64,000 bases of DNA, taken from assembly GCA_944470555.2 (NCBI GenBank), contig OX104134.1, positions 68,380,678 to 68,444,677 on the forward strand, in the 5' to 3' direction. Both the position numbers and the translations under genes were made by a program. The stretch is from Heterobilharzia americana (lineage: Eukaryota; Platyhelminthes; Trematoda; Strigeidida; Schistosomatidae). The notes beneath the pieces were generated by a model. The model saw nothing but the letters and a program-made list of their open reading frames with translations, was not told the DNA's origin and did no database searches. Of this stretch, positions 45,392 to 57,480 are shown piece after piece. Each line of letters begins with the position of its first letter. Within the stretch, counting starts at the first letter, position 1.

Positions 45392-46685
45392 TCAGTGGAT
45401 GTAACCTAAGAGTGGACACTTAAACAATAACTGTCGGATCCCAACCTTCATGGTTGTTCAGCTACTTGGTAAACGGAAAAGGCGGTAATATAACAGAAGT
45501 TATATTGCAACTTCAAAATGTATACTAAAATGCATGTATTCATGATGACTTTGACTATTTTTTGCCTTTCTGGGATGCTATATCTTATTTATTTTTGTCT
45601 TTTCAACTGACCTAGTATTTACACATTGGTTCACGTACTTTCGAAAACTCGGTGCAACTTGGTTGTAAACGGCTTCTAGGATTTAGGCTCTTTACGAAGA
45701 TCTTGACAATCTTACACTATAACAACAACCTTGTTAACAGTACTGTTACTTCAATGACGTGTTTATTATTCTAAAAAGAACATGGTTGACATCTCTAAAA
45801 AAATTATTCAGTAATTACTGGTTCTCGTGAAGTAGAACGAAACAGCAGTAACACATTTCTATTTGTTCCATCAGTTGGGACAATAAATAAAAGCGTTTGA
45901 CGTATACTTACATCAACATACTACTGTTTCACCGAGTACAGATGATACCTTTGATGAGAAGCTTTGCACAGTCTTTGGCTCACCTAAAATGAATGGATAA
46001 GAATAGCATAATATATGAATTCAATTCAAGCATAAATCTATAAAGTAGAAGTTTAGCAGAAACAATTCTGCGCTAATGGATTACATTATGAGTGAGATTG
46101 TAATACAGTATATTAGAATTATATATAAAAGATAATTTAGCAGAGGAGAGGTACAAAGTTCACTCTTCAGTTTGTTATTATTAGTTTCACGAAGATAAGA
46201 GATTTTAATTGGTCTCTCTATGTATTTACCAGTTCACATGGGTATAATGTGATCAGAAAACGTAGATGTTATACTTCTATGATCGTATCTCTAACATTCA
46301 TCCATCACGACTTAGGAATTGGTCGATTATACTATTCAGAAAACTCCATGCTCACATATCCCGTTGATAATGGACGCTAAAGCGTGATTTATTTCAATTA
46401 CATTGAACTGGCTTCAAGGTTAGAGTTGTTTCCAAGTTTTTAAAAAATGATTGGTATGAACCAAACAGACAATACAAGTTTGTAGTTTTTTTTCATATGG
46501 CTTTGTCGCTAACAATATCACACCTAATTGTTATTAGTTTTATCATTATTAGTTAATAACTACTGTCAGTATATTCTTTATGATTCACTGATGAAAAATG
46601 TTTTTGTTGATTGGAGATAATTTACTCATATGTACACAATTATGGTCAATAGTTTACAAATGTCTTATCGTTTTCAAAGCATCGG

Positions 46686-46686
<1 letters not shown>

Positions 46687-46742
<56 letters not shown>
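46687..46742. repeat. (AT)n microsatellite
   Basis: Uninterrupted AT run of about 56 bases. Confidence 0.97.
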
Positions 46743-46743
<1 letters not shown>

Positions 46744-46839
46744 CGATTTCTGGCTTTTCAAAGGACCTTCACATTATCATGCACACCATAATACCTTTTT
46801 AGAAGATAGACTGGTGGTACGATAATGTCTGGTGTTTCA

Positions 46840-47380
46840 ATGGTAACTGCTAGTCCGAAGCGCTTTTCACTTTCGTGTTGGCATTTGCTAACCTTTGTCA
46901 TCTCTACTGACGACTTCCGAGATACACGTCTACCTACTAAACTACAAGTAAGCCGTCCTGTAGTCCTCTTCTGTTCTGTTATGGGGTTGTAAGAAAGTTG
47001 TTGAAGGTAGGAGATATGAAGAGATTGCTAGTTTTGACCATAGATTTCATCGTGGCATTGCTCGCGTTTGGTTTAGTCATCTTGTCAGGGATGTCGAGTT
47101 TAGGTGAAGGTTATCAGGAAGACAGACAAGTTGGTCGATTAGGTTGTTAACCCTCAGTGACTGAGGTGGCTTGTGCATGTGGGACGCAAGTCGAGTCATC
47201 GCCCATATAAATGCGCCATGCTAGGAAAGGTCGAATTAGGTTTGACGAATGCTCAGGGTGACTAGACCGGTGTATGACGTCCCTAACTGTTACTTTGAGG
47301 TGTGTAGAGAGATGTCGACTGCTGTGTTGGGGTTTTCGAGACGATATAAATCAGCGGTTTTGGACTGTTGACGAAATAGA
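46840..47380 (+). mobile_element. RTE-like family B copy, left part (split by the Penelope-like element)
   Basis: Decayed 3' coding part: GTAGGAGATATGAAGAGATT, a VFDH-like TTTTGACCATAGATTTC, GAGGTGGCTTGTGCATGTG (RWL-H) and landmarks down to GGACTGTTGACGAAATAG. The match stops at about 47380, and the missing continuation reappears at 49484. Confidence 0.7.
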
Positions 47381-49481
47381 ACAAAAAACGTTTAGCGAAG
47401 AGTTACTCTTCTCAGCAATATCATTCTCAAGCTGTACCATCACATTGTAACAGAAAAATGTTTCGTGAAATATTTTTGAACGGAGTTCAGATTTTATTAA
47501 AAATCAGATTACAAGAGAAATTACGTAATGTTTGAAATAGTAATGAGAAGAAGACTTACCAAGATCGGACTAATATTTGGTTACTACTAGCGTAAATGAT
47601 GTAACATGGCAAATGCACAGAGAAATTAGAATTGTAGGTGTGGAGGAACGTAATGGGTGAGAGGATCTAAATCAAGAGGTTTTTGAAAGTAGAAATGTTC
47701 TTATAGGTTATTTTCATTGCAACTTAAGTGACTGGACAAATTTCTTTTGAACGCAGAGTTCAGGCTTCAAAATATTAATTGCTATGGCTTCCGCAGTTTA
47801 AAGGAGTTTTCGGTATACATTTTTCGTGAGATTTGTGCGAACTCTGTAGATGACACCAAAGCTGTTTTCTGCACTTATCGGGTGGTCATAATCGATCAGA
47901 TGTTCTAGAATAGAGCTGTGAATTCTTCTCCTTTCCCCATTGTAGAACCAGGCTGGCACTTGTCCAGAAATGCGCTTGGGAAGCGAACGCTGAGTACGGC
48001 CAATATACCTTACTCCACAGAAGCAGGTGAATTGATAAACACACATCGAGGTGGCCAAGGGAGCTAGCTTATCCTTTGCACATAATCGAAGCATTGGGTA
48101 AGTGGAGAAAGCTAGTCTGAGTTTGGCAGCATAGAAAGTCTTTCTCAATGAGCGTGTCAGATGGTTTTTTAATATATCTGCTGATGTGTCTCCATTGTAC
48201 TGTAAGCTCATGAAAAGAAGCTTCTTAGGAGCCGAGGGGGCGGAATCGTTATTTGATTTCAATTTCGTCGCTAAAGCGATGAAACGTTCAGAATACCAAT
48301 TTCCAATCAGAACATTTCTGAAAAAAAAAATAGTTCATCTTCCAAAGTATCCGGACTGCAGATAGCTCCTATGACATAAGGAGCGAATTAAATGTTTTTT
48401 GGTGCATAGAGGCAGTCAACTATGAAAATTTGTGAGTTGTCCATTCCATGTGGATTTTCTGTGGATAAATCTTTCGAGTAATCCATTGTCTCGTCTTTTT
48501 AACTCCACGTCTAAGAAGGATATCTTAGAATTAAGTTCCTTCTCTAATGTTAGTCTGATTGAGGGGTGACAGTTTTTAAATTGAGATAGGATATCTTCTA
48601 GGTTATCCGTACTATTGAAGATGATGAAGGTAAGGTTTCATCTGCGTATCGCTTATAAAAATCGAACTGGTTGATGATTCCGCTAAGGTGTATGTTCTCT
48701 AGCTTTGGCATAAAGAAATCTCCAAACAAGGGTCCCAATGGTGAACTTATAGCTATGCCATCTTTTTGTCTATATATTTCATTATTGAAGGAAAATTGAA
48801 CGTTCAAGGTGCATCTGAACAACAGCTCCTCAAGATAATGTGTGGGTATCCCAATATTCAATCCATTAGAATCAATATAGTCACATATGTAACATATTGT
48901 CTCAGTCAAAGGGATACTTGTAAACAATGAGACCACATCTATAGAGAACAGGATTTTGTCAGAGCAATTTACATCATCTATAAAATTGACCAAATGAAAG
49001 GAGTCACAAATTGCATGAAGTGAAACTTGCCCTCTTATAGGCTCCAAGATTGTGACTAACCACTGGACAATACGCTGGTACGGTGATCCCGTCATGTTGT
49101 GAATAGGTCTCAAAGGTATGCCTTCTTTGTGCACTCTTGGCAGTCCGTACAGTCGGGCGATATTTGATCCAGATGGTCGTAGGGATTCAAATAATTTGGA
49201 ATTTATGAAAGAACCGGTCATTAATTTTCGGAGAATATCGGTTAGTTGTTTTCCAGTTTGTTCCGTCTTATTCTTCTCGCCGATAGGTTTGATAAACTTT
49301 TTTTCATCAGAAAGGATCGATAACATTTTGTTGATGTATTCTTGGCGATTCATCAGAGCAACACGAGTCCCTTTATCAGAACGCAGCATTTAATCCCCTT
49401 GTTGTTCTTCAATTCTACGACTTCCTCCCAGTGTTTCTTAGTTAATATAGATTGACTGTTTGTCTTTGTGCTGATAAACTT
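47381..49481 (-). pseudogene. Penelope-like element (family A), longest copy: reverse transcriptase plus GIY-YIG
   Basis: Minus strand, about 2.1 kb. The RT domain (49389-48598) shows NIARLYGLPRVHKEGIPLRP, ILFSIDVVSLFTSIPLTETI, GIAISSPLGPLFGDFFM and FYKRYADET, the order seen in Penelope-like RTs. A degraded linker (48600-48270) keeps KISFLDVELK and STWNGQLTNF-like traces. The endonuclease part (48262-47798) shows KDKLAPLATSMCVYQFTCFC, GVRYIGRTQRSLPKRISGQV and FGVIYRV. The 3' UTR runs to about 47390. It has a stop just before the RT start (near 49390), a frameshifted linker, and YADE where YxDD is expected, so it is inactive. Confidence 0.85.
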
Positions 49482-49700
49482 GAGATGGCGGTAAATCGAC
49501 AACAATGGCCCAGATTTATTCACTCTTTGACGTCTTTGAAAGCATGAATCCTTTGACTAACCTTCATTTTAAATTCACTCTTCTCTGATATACTTTTGTC
49601 CACTTTGATATCAGTCTTTTTCATGCTTCCGTGAAGTGTGGCAACTTGGACCGATACACTTGTGTGCGAGGGTTGATTCTGTCTATTTTCACTTTCGTGT
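49482..49700 (+). mobile_element. RTE-like family B copy, right part: 3' UTR
   Basis: GAGATGGCGGTAAATCG, CAGATTTATTCACTCTTTGA and GTGAAGTGTGGCAACTTGGA match the 3' UTR at 60270-60480. It picks up where 46840-47380 stops, so both are halves of one copy. Confidence 0.72.
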
Positions 49701-52700
49701 GCGTTATGCTGATTTATACTCATTAAAGTATTTCACTGGTGGATGTGAAACTTATTTGACCCATAGTTGACATTTTAAGCTGGTTTTTTTGATGTCATTT
49801 TCCTTCAAAAGAACACTCAATAGTGTATCTACAGAAACTCTACTGTGAACTCAAATGTTATATAGCCTTTGTTTTTCGAAATTCCTTAGCCGCTAGGGGA
49901 ACTAATTGCCTGTCATCTTTTTTACCATTGTCTTAGGAACACCAGAAAAACTGCGCAAATCTAATAGGCTTGATATTGTGGTTCTGTTTACACTTTTTTA
50001 CATGTGCTAAACTTCTGATCACTCAGTATTTGCATCGGCGGTATTCAGAGAAAATTTTGATTCATGAATCCTATGAGTTTGGCTCATTTCTCACTTCAAA
50101 GCAGTATGCTCATTTGTCAGAGAAGTACATCACTCTCTTTTAAGTTACCTGACGTTTGTAGGCATAGTTTCTGACGTATGTATTCGCTCATTTAAACAAG
50201 CGATTTTTCTTTAGGTCCTAATTTTGTTGCAGGCGAGGCTTAATAGTTTAAAATTTTCTGTTCATTTAATTAAGAGATACTTGTTATGTTGCATCAGGTA
50301 CTGCTGTCGTGGTGTCACCGTATACTTCCCCAGTAATTTGCAGCTGACTGATTCAGTGAAAGTGACATTTGAAGTTAGGTGGATTTACTATCTGTTGATA
50401 GTCTGGTGGGGAGTGAAGTGTAAAGTCGTAGACGAACCTGATGTTCATTTATTCGTCTGGATGCCCATCGTCATTGCGATGTTTCTCTGCTTCTACTTAG
50501 AGTCACTTTCTTATTTGATGCGGACGACTTGGGTTCGAATCTTCTGGAAGATACATGTAACTGCTTACGTTTACGCTTAAACTTTCAGTGATCATCTTTA
50601 AGAACTTGCAATGAATGCTTGGTATGGAGGTCATATTTAAAAGACCTTGATCTCGAAATGTAAACTGCTGGGTTTCACACTGAAAAAATGTGGTTCTGAG
50701 TTTTCATTAGCATTATCTTAATTCATTCGGAAACACAAAGTTCTTCTTATATATTTGGTGGTGGAATGGCAAGCAGCATTTTATTATGAAGTGTTTCAGT
50801 GACTCTCAGAATACTTCCTTCCATTTTTTTGAATAGCACTGCAACGAATATTATAAATCGTTGTGAGAACAATTTTCATTTCGATATTTTATATTGTTCG
50901 AAGAATGATTCACGATATAGAAGTTCCATATCGGTTTTTTATTTCATTACCTAACCCTTGCGGTAAACTAATAAATTTGTTAAGAGCTGCATTTTGAAGT
51001 TCAAACAAAAACCTAAAGTATTACCAATGTGGGAGTTGTATCGAGAAATGATCCCAAAGTCTCTGAATTCCAAATGGACGGTTAAACAGGGAGATCAGTT
51101 CTTATGAGTCGCTGTACACTTGAATGGTGAAGGTTTCTCAACTGTATTTTGAACGATACTACTAAAGTAAACTGAACAGCTTACTGCAGAATTATGATTA
51201 ATTGGTAAAGTAAGACAGTCACGTGTAAACAAAACGTGCCACATATTTTACGAATTATTTGTTGCATAGTGAACAGTTAACAAGTCACCTTTGACAGACC
51301 CAGATAGACAAAACAGCATCGAGTTTAGTGTTGAACAATATTTATTCAGTGTATCACGTCTTAACAACACGCAGAAGACGAAGATCAATTGAAGTAGACC
51401 GATGTAGAAATTAAAAATGAGATGAATACAATTATCTTCGCTGTGATACATTAAAAAAGCTCTTGATTTCCGACAGTTGTGTTCGAAAGCGTAAAGTGAT
51501 TAATGCATTGCAATGGAATTACGCGTGGTTGTAGCTAATCTTTACGGAAAAACTTTAGATTGATCGTAAACTTCAAGGAAAATACTTTTAGTTCAATTGA
51601 CAGCTAAAAGGCCTGTAATAACATAAAAGTCTGCATTTTACCTGCACATATATTGTTTACTAAATGAGGTCCAGAGTTTGATTAGGTCATGTTTTGGTTT
51701 ACCTAATCTTTTCAACGTAAAATTATAAACAGATTGACATGGTTTATCATTCTAAATATCTGTTGTTGGAAAACTGCAAATAGAGTGGATTTCCAACTGT
51801 TCAGTTCCAGTTCCTCCTCCTAAATAAGCATCATTTTAATCATTCTAGGTATTCATGCACAGGAGCTGATCAGTTTTCAGGTACAAGAAAAATGCAACGA
51901 AGCACATCTTTTCGTTCGTGGATTATTGTTCTAATATTCTTGTATATGAGTTGTAGACATATGTTGTTTGTAGAAGATAGAGTGTTGAAGAAGGGTTTAT
52001 GTAAATCCTTTCTGTGAAAAATCAGATCCCATGTGTAAATGGAGATGTTTCTGCATCTAATCTTGTACACTTACAGTTTGCCTTGAAGCTTAAACATCTT
52101 TCAATGTTTAACGTGGAACTATTTATATAGATAGGTATATCGTTGCAGAAGCATGTTAAGAGTCATTTCCTAACTACTAATAAAAGTTCTAACATTCCCC
52201 CTCAGATATTTGTCCTGAGGTGAAAGTTACTTGTCCGGGAGACTGAAACCTTTATTTACCAGACCTTCATCACATGATACAAAGAATCAGAGTAAGACTC
52301 AGTAACTTTTCTCCAGTATACTTTCTTGGACACTTCGGAGACCCGTCAATTCTAGATACAGCATGTATCGTAGTCTAGGACGTCTCAGTAGTGCGTATCC
52401 ATGACCCGACGAGAAGTCGAGCTTAGGACCATCAAGTCTTAGGGTGACCACGTTACAACTCAATCATTGGATCCGAAATTCAATGGCCCACATTTTTCAA
52501 CTCTTGTCAGTTCGTTGCGTAGCGCGACTGTCGGTGAGTATTTATCCTCACTGCCGGATTGGCCGATTTTGGAGTTCACAGCTTCTCAGGGAGCAAGTCA
52601 CTGACAAACAGATTCTTATTGTATTTGGAGGTTTGTGAGCAATTGATTAGTTTGATAATAGTATAACCATGCTCTTACTTACCACTTTTGTATCTGTAGC

Positions 52701-52962
52701 AATTATAAATATGTTTTTATTCTGCTCATGTCTGATTATTTCAGCATATTCACTTTTTTTTTTGGTAAAGAGAAGAAATAGTCATGCACTCTATCTATAT
52801 ATACTTCATATGTAGGATAAATAGTTCACTGAAAATATCATTTATTGCTTTTTGGTTGTATGTTTTTATTTCACTAATTTTTCTACATCGATATTGTATT
52901 TTTTCTGAGTTATTTCTTAAGTAAAAATGGTTTATTATTTTATTTGTCTTTCTTCTTCGCAG

Positions 52963-53154
52963 TCTTCAAGTCATGAAAATTTCAAAGATCAGATGTTGTT
53001 ATCATTATTATTACCATCATCCTCATCAAATTATTGCTCACGAAATCCATTTTATCAGATTACATTGGATTTTATTAAGCTGATTGTGTCAGACAGTTTC
53101 GCACTGCATCCATCATATCATCAGCCTACACATATTGTGGATATACTATTAGAA
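52963..53154 (+). CDS. WDFY3: WDFY3-like middle region, exon n
   Basis: Encodes NPFYQITLDFIKLIVSDSFA and PTHIVDILLE; the family equivalent is KKFVFDFMRVLIIDNLCL and TPLIDLLLE. 64 codons, phase 0 at both ends, acceptor TTCGCAG, donor GTATGT. An (AT)n tract begins 33 bases after the exon. Confidence 0.9.
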
Positions 53155-53183
53155 GTATGTGATGAACTGTTTTCGTCATCCTT

Positions 53184-53186
<3 letters not shown>

Positions 53187-53228
<42 letters not shown>
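53187..53228. repeat. (AT)n microsatellite
   Basis: AT run of about 42 bases close to the exon n donor. Confidence 0.97.
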
Positions 53229-53232
<4 letters not shown>

Positions 53233-53619
53233 GTGGTTTTTGTTTTGTTTTGAACCGTTCATGAATTGATGATTTGTATTAATTGTAGTATTCTAATTGA
53301 TTCAATATCACGCTTGTATCACGCTTTCTCACTAGCAAGTGTAAATTTCATTGTGACATCACTACTCAGGATGATTTTTCGCGTGTACATGACCATGCAT
53401 GATAACTCCTACCTGCCTATCTGATTGACTGAGATATACTATTGCTATACTAGGAATCATTTTATCATAAATATATTTGTGTTGAATATTTTTAATCTTT
53501 GGTTATTTCTAGCAAAACTACTATTCGTGATCACACTAGTCCTTAGAATTACCTATTCACACATTTACAGCTATGCATGTTTCACAGATTGTTTTCATTT
53601 TGTACATTTAGCACTATCA

Positions 53620-53705
53620 TCCACTGGGATTCAGGTACATCCAGCTGGCTAGTTGTAAATAGGACGAGACGCGAGTCCTGTTTTACGCTTCTATCCACCT
53701 GTAAT
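53620..53705 (+). repeat. Alpha-type SINE hammerhead relic (partial)
   Basis: Reads CACTGGGATTCAGGTACATC, CAGCTGGCTAGTTGTAAATA, GGACGAGACGCGAGTCCTG, then CTATCCACCTG. It keeps the schistosome hammerhead frame (GTACATCCAGCTG ... AAATAGGACGA-AC-GCG) with the core CUGAUGA destroyed and GAAAC changed to GAGAC. No clear tRNA head. Confidence 0.65.
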
Positions 53706-54069
53706 CGAATAAAATTCACAGAAGACTTGGAGCATTCGCTCAAAGAATTTTACACCTTTCAATATATCTTGCACAGATAACTGTGTTCATTCTTTTAAAT
53801 CATCATCCTTGTTCGATCTTGTCTCCATATATAAGTGGCTTATATCGAAACTAACTAGTGTCTGCTCTTCACTAATTTTAGCTGCCTTTAGTTTTTAAAT
53901 TAGTTTGACTTTGAATTCTGAAAACAATAGATTTCAGTTTAAAAATTGCTATCTTTAGAAAACCCATTCACTCAAGAAAATTACTGGACTACCATTCAAC
54001 ACAGTGTGAAAAGTGGATCAATTCAGAGTCGGAAAAGTAGAACACGTAGTCTGACAATATGCGCTAGTG

Positions 54070-54700
54070 ATCACTAAAGAGAAAGAAACATTTTATTCGA
54101 AGTGTTTTTCAGAAATCCCTATCGGAAAACTCAATAGATAATTTCAAGAAGAAGAAAACACTGAAAGCACAAGCTGAAATGGATAAGAAAGATGTATATA
54201 CAAGGACTACTATTGCTATATTAGAAAAGTATGTCGGAGGGAATGTAATGAAATCTCAAAAGAGCAGATCTTCGATCACAGTTTGAATGAACTAACTTCT
54301 AGAAATTAACTAAGCCAGCTAAAAGATCCGATAAGGAAACTGAACAAAGTAATGTTATGTATAAAATACCTTATGCTGACACTCCGATTAACTATGTAAG
54401 ACAAACGTCGAGATCACTGAAAGTCAAACTGAATGAACATTTGTGATACTTGGAAGCCACTCGTTTGAATCCTGCTGTGACCCAAGTTTTCATTTCACCT
54501 ACAATCATCACCCAATGTTGGTGAAATAATATAGAAATCCAAAGAAAGTAATTGATAACATCTCATTCATGAGCTAAAAACAATAATATTGATTGGGATA
54601 TTGCTTCCATTACAACTTCAGTAGGAAATAGAAATTGATGCCAAATTTCATATGCATACATGTCACTCTTTACACATGCAAGAATGGTGAGTGAACACAA
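54070..54700 (+). pseudogene. Penelope-like element (family B), decayed GIY-YIG fragment
   Basis: The core at 54358-54446 reads YKIPYADTPINYVRQTSRSL then KVKLNEHL, an eroded GIY-YIG motif (YIGQTSRS type as at 43.8 kb) with the Gly replaced by Arg and a stop just after. Surrounding frames are broken and the borders are approximate. Confidence 0.6.
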
Positions 54701-54925
54701 CTATCAGCAGTATTGAATATAGTTTTGATGGTAAAGCTTTTGAATCTCCGTTGTTTGATTGGACCCAATTAATCAACCACTACTAGCAATATGGACTTTT
54801 GTGGTGATGCCTCGATTTTGTCTTTAGTTTCACTTTTGATAATAATGATGGATAGTGGCTAGCAAAGAGAACACATGCTATATCATCAAAACTATACTAT
54901 GCCTGTCTCACAAACAATGGCTATG

Positions 54926-55085
54926 GTAAATGAATGGCCTAGTGGATAATGTTCTTGCATTTGACGCGATTGTTCCTGAGTTCGGGACTTAGTGATGACA
55001 AAATCACTCACTTGGAGTCAAGTACATCAAGCCTACGACTCTTAAATAGGACGAGACCCGCGTCTTGAATCCCACTGCTAGCCAA
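54926..55085 (+). repeat. Alpha-type tRNA-derived SINE with hammerhead relic
   Basis: A box ATGGCCTAGTGG (54934-54945), B-box-like GAGTTCGGGACTT (54978-54990), then AAGTACATCAAGCCTACGAC, AAATAGGACGAGACCCGCG and TCTTGAATCCCACTGC. The full SINE plan is present, but the ribozyme core CUGAUGA and one side of stem II are lost. Confidence 0.72.
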
Positions 55086-55250
55086 TAATATCAAACATGG
55101 AACATTGTTACCAATAAAAATGTCTAAGTTCCTCAGTGAAAACACTGAATATGATAACTTACTGTGAATATGTGAATAAGGAACTTCAGCAATTATTATG
55201 ATCATAGCTGACGTTAAAAAGAACTTATTATTGTGTGTAAACATTCATTT

Positions 55251-55253
<3 letters not shown>

Positions 55254-55304
<51 letters not shown>
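55254..55304. repeat. (AT)n microsatellite
   Basis: Uninterrupted AT run of about 51 bases. Confidence 0.97.
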
Positions 55305-55306
<2 letters not shown>

Positions 55307-56629
55307 AATATACTTTCCTAACGAGTTGATAGTTCTGTCGTGCTGGTGGTGAGAAAATGTTGATTCAGCACCAATCCGCATTCTCATAGGCAACTTCAAT
55401 GTTTTTAGGACTAGTCATCATCAGTAGTCAATTCACGTCAGTATACGCCTCGTCTTTTTTGTGTGAATTTCCATTACCAGTTTTATATATTCTGAACCTT
55501 TTCTTTGTCGTATGCAATCATGCAGTTATACTGAACAGGTCGGTAAATGTTATGTATCGTATAGGATGTACAATGTTCGCACCATCTAGTTTCAGGTTTG
55601 AATCACATACCATTGAAAATGACAGCTCCTTGAATTTAAATTATCCGTGGCGTTAATTACAACTCCTGAGCAACAATTGTATGAGTAGCTCTGATAGCCA
55701 TCGTAAAAACTGCTAAGATAACCAATTACAGGTCTTTATTTTATGAAAACCTCCGTCCCCAGCAAAAATGCCGAAACCTGATTGGTTACTTCTTCAGTTT
55801 CTAGGATAGCCTTTAGAGCCGCTCAATTTTGTGATTCGCTTCTTATTCTGACTTAGCACGTGATAAATCCTGTGTATAATTACTACTTGCACACAATTTT
55901 CAATGCCTCCAGAGTGTACCTTTTCAACCGCTAAATGATCATAGATTTATCTGTTTCGGCTGGAAAGGTATCTTTTTAAAAAAATAAAATTAATGTACCT
56001 TATTGCTTATTTTAGTAGTTGGTAATTACATAGTGTCACACTACAATTTTTCTCACATGATTTGTTTCTAACCTGCCTCCTTGCTACAAGAGATAAATTC
56101 TAATTCTTACTCTATACTGGTGTATGTTATCTGATTCATGCATATCTATGCTACTGAAATACGAGTTCACAATGCACCATAGATCATAAAAATGAAGTAG
56201 CTGATTTTAAACATAAGTTGAATGGCGCGATAATTGATTTCACTGGGCATGCAGTTATCTTGGAACCCTGAGATGCACCGAAATCATTGAGGAATCAATG
56301 AAAAGTTCTTGAACTCAACTACTCCTTAATGTTGTAAGATGAGTCCTGAGTAAAATATTTGTTAAAATAAATTAAAAAGTTCGGCTAGTAGTGCTTGTCT
56401 GAAATTCTTATTTCCCTCTCTTAGATCTGTTTTGCCAGTCTACTGCATATGAATGACCCTCGGCAATTTTGTCGTTAGTAGTCTCCTATATAACGCTTTG
56501 TAATGTTGCATTCATGAAATAATGAGGATGATGCTTACGATTATGAATATGTGTTCACACGATAAACTTCGTATGCACTAATAACACCAATGTGCTAATA
56601 ACATAAAGTTAACAGAAATCATCTAAGCG

Positions 56630-57480
56630 AAAATTTTTTTCTTTCCGACGAATCATTTTCAAAAGCTGTACAATGCTAACCATAGTTACAACAAAATATG
56701 TATTCATCTATGCAAAATCACCAAAAACGGTTAACTGAAGGTCATCAAAAATTGCATATATGATTACAATAGATGAACAGAAGTAGAAACCTGTGGACCA
56801 CTGACACCCAACCCAGTGGCTGAATGTTTGGCACGTTCGCCGTGAAAGGTGAAGGCCCTGGGTTCGATCCCCGGCGGAGTCGTCGGTGCGTACTGGGACA
56901 AAACACCTGTCCAATTCTCCCAGGTTTTCAGTGGCTCTCCAAATGATGTTAGTCCATGATGAACACTACCTTCAAAATAATTTCTTTGAGATTATGACCG
57001 AAGGAAATCTAGAGATTGAATGCATCTCTTTTGGACACAACGATCAGGGTTGAATCGTCGGATTGCCAAAGCCTCTACTGTGTTGAGATGGCGGATGTGT
57101 ACTCCCTTCCAAATATCTGATTTCACCTTATAGATGACTTTGAGAGATTGTTGTAGGGCGCAGTGATCAGAGTAAAACAAGTGCTCAAGAATCTAGCTGT
57201 TTATGGCTTTGCAGGATAGTGTTTGGTGATGCGTTTGGATATAACACTCTTTGTGCGGCCTATGTAATCAGCTCCACAAGTGCAGGTGAATTGTTGAACA
57301 CACATGGAGGTGGCCCTTAACGTTAGCTTATCGTTAACACATCCTCGAATCAGTTATTGACTGGAGAAAACAATCCTAAACTCGGCGGAAGTTTATGTAA
57401 ATGCAATCACCTAAAATCGGTTAATAAACTTTTCGAAATGTTGATATGTCTGTTGCAGATGAATTGGTTATGTGTTATAG
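56630..57480 (-). pseudogene. Penelope-like element (family A), C-terminal fragment interrupted by a SINE
   Basis: Minus strand: eroded CADKL-type region near 57330, CTCGGADYIGRTK-like remnants near 57240-57290, then LKVIYKVKSDIWKGVHIRHL and EALAIRRFNPDRCVQKR (57000-57180). The 3' UTR lies at about 56630-56760 (compare 36240-36290). A SINE at 56765-56960 separates the coding end from the 3' UTR. Confidence 0.75.
56765..56960 (+). repeat. tRNA-derived SINE inserted in the Penelope-like element
   Basis: A box CAGTGGCTGAATG and a perfect B box GGGTTCGATCCC (56859-56870), followed by GTGCGTACT-GGGACAAAACA and CCCAGGTTTTCAGTGG. Compared with the copy at 21935, the stretch that would carry the hammerhead core is deleted between GTGCGTACT and GGGAC. 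It starts with the same AACAGAAGTAGAAA sequence as that copy. Confidence 0.78.

Larger units (their letters stand above)
44998..52962 (+). other. Largest intron, between exons m and n, with nested transposons
   Basis: About 8 kb. Holds two (AT)n tracts, an RTE-like copy split by a Penelope-like element (46840-49700), and about 3 kb (49700-52962) of mostly featureless AT-rich DNA. An open frame at 50224-50580 has no recognisable motif. Confidence 0.8.

Noticed and set aside
50224..50580. Open frame of 118 codons in the large intron
   Set aside because: No family motif, and exons m and n join in phase without it. A B-box-like GGGTTCGAATC at about 50531 hints at an old SINE, but there is no clear A box.
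56850..56880. Possible functional tRNA gene (perfect B box)
   Set aside because: It is the head of a SINE with a shared body and a second copy at 21935; no mature tRNA fold is preserved.
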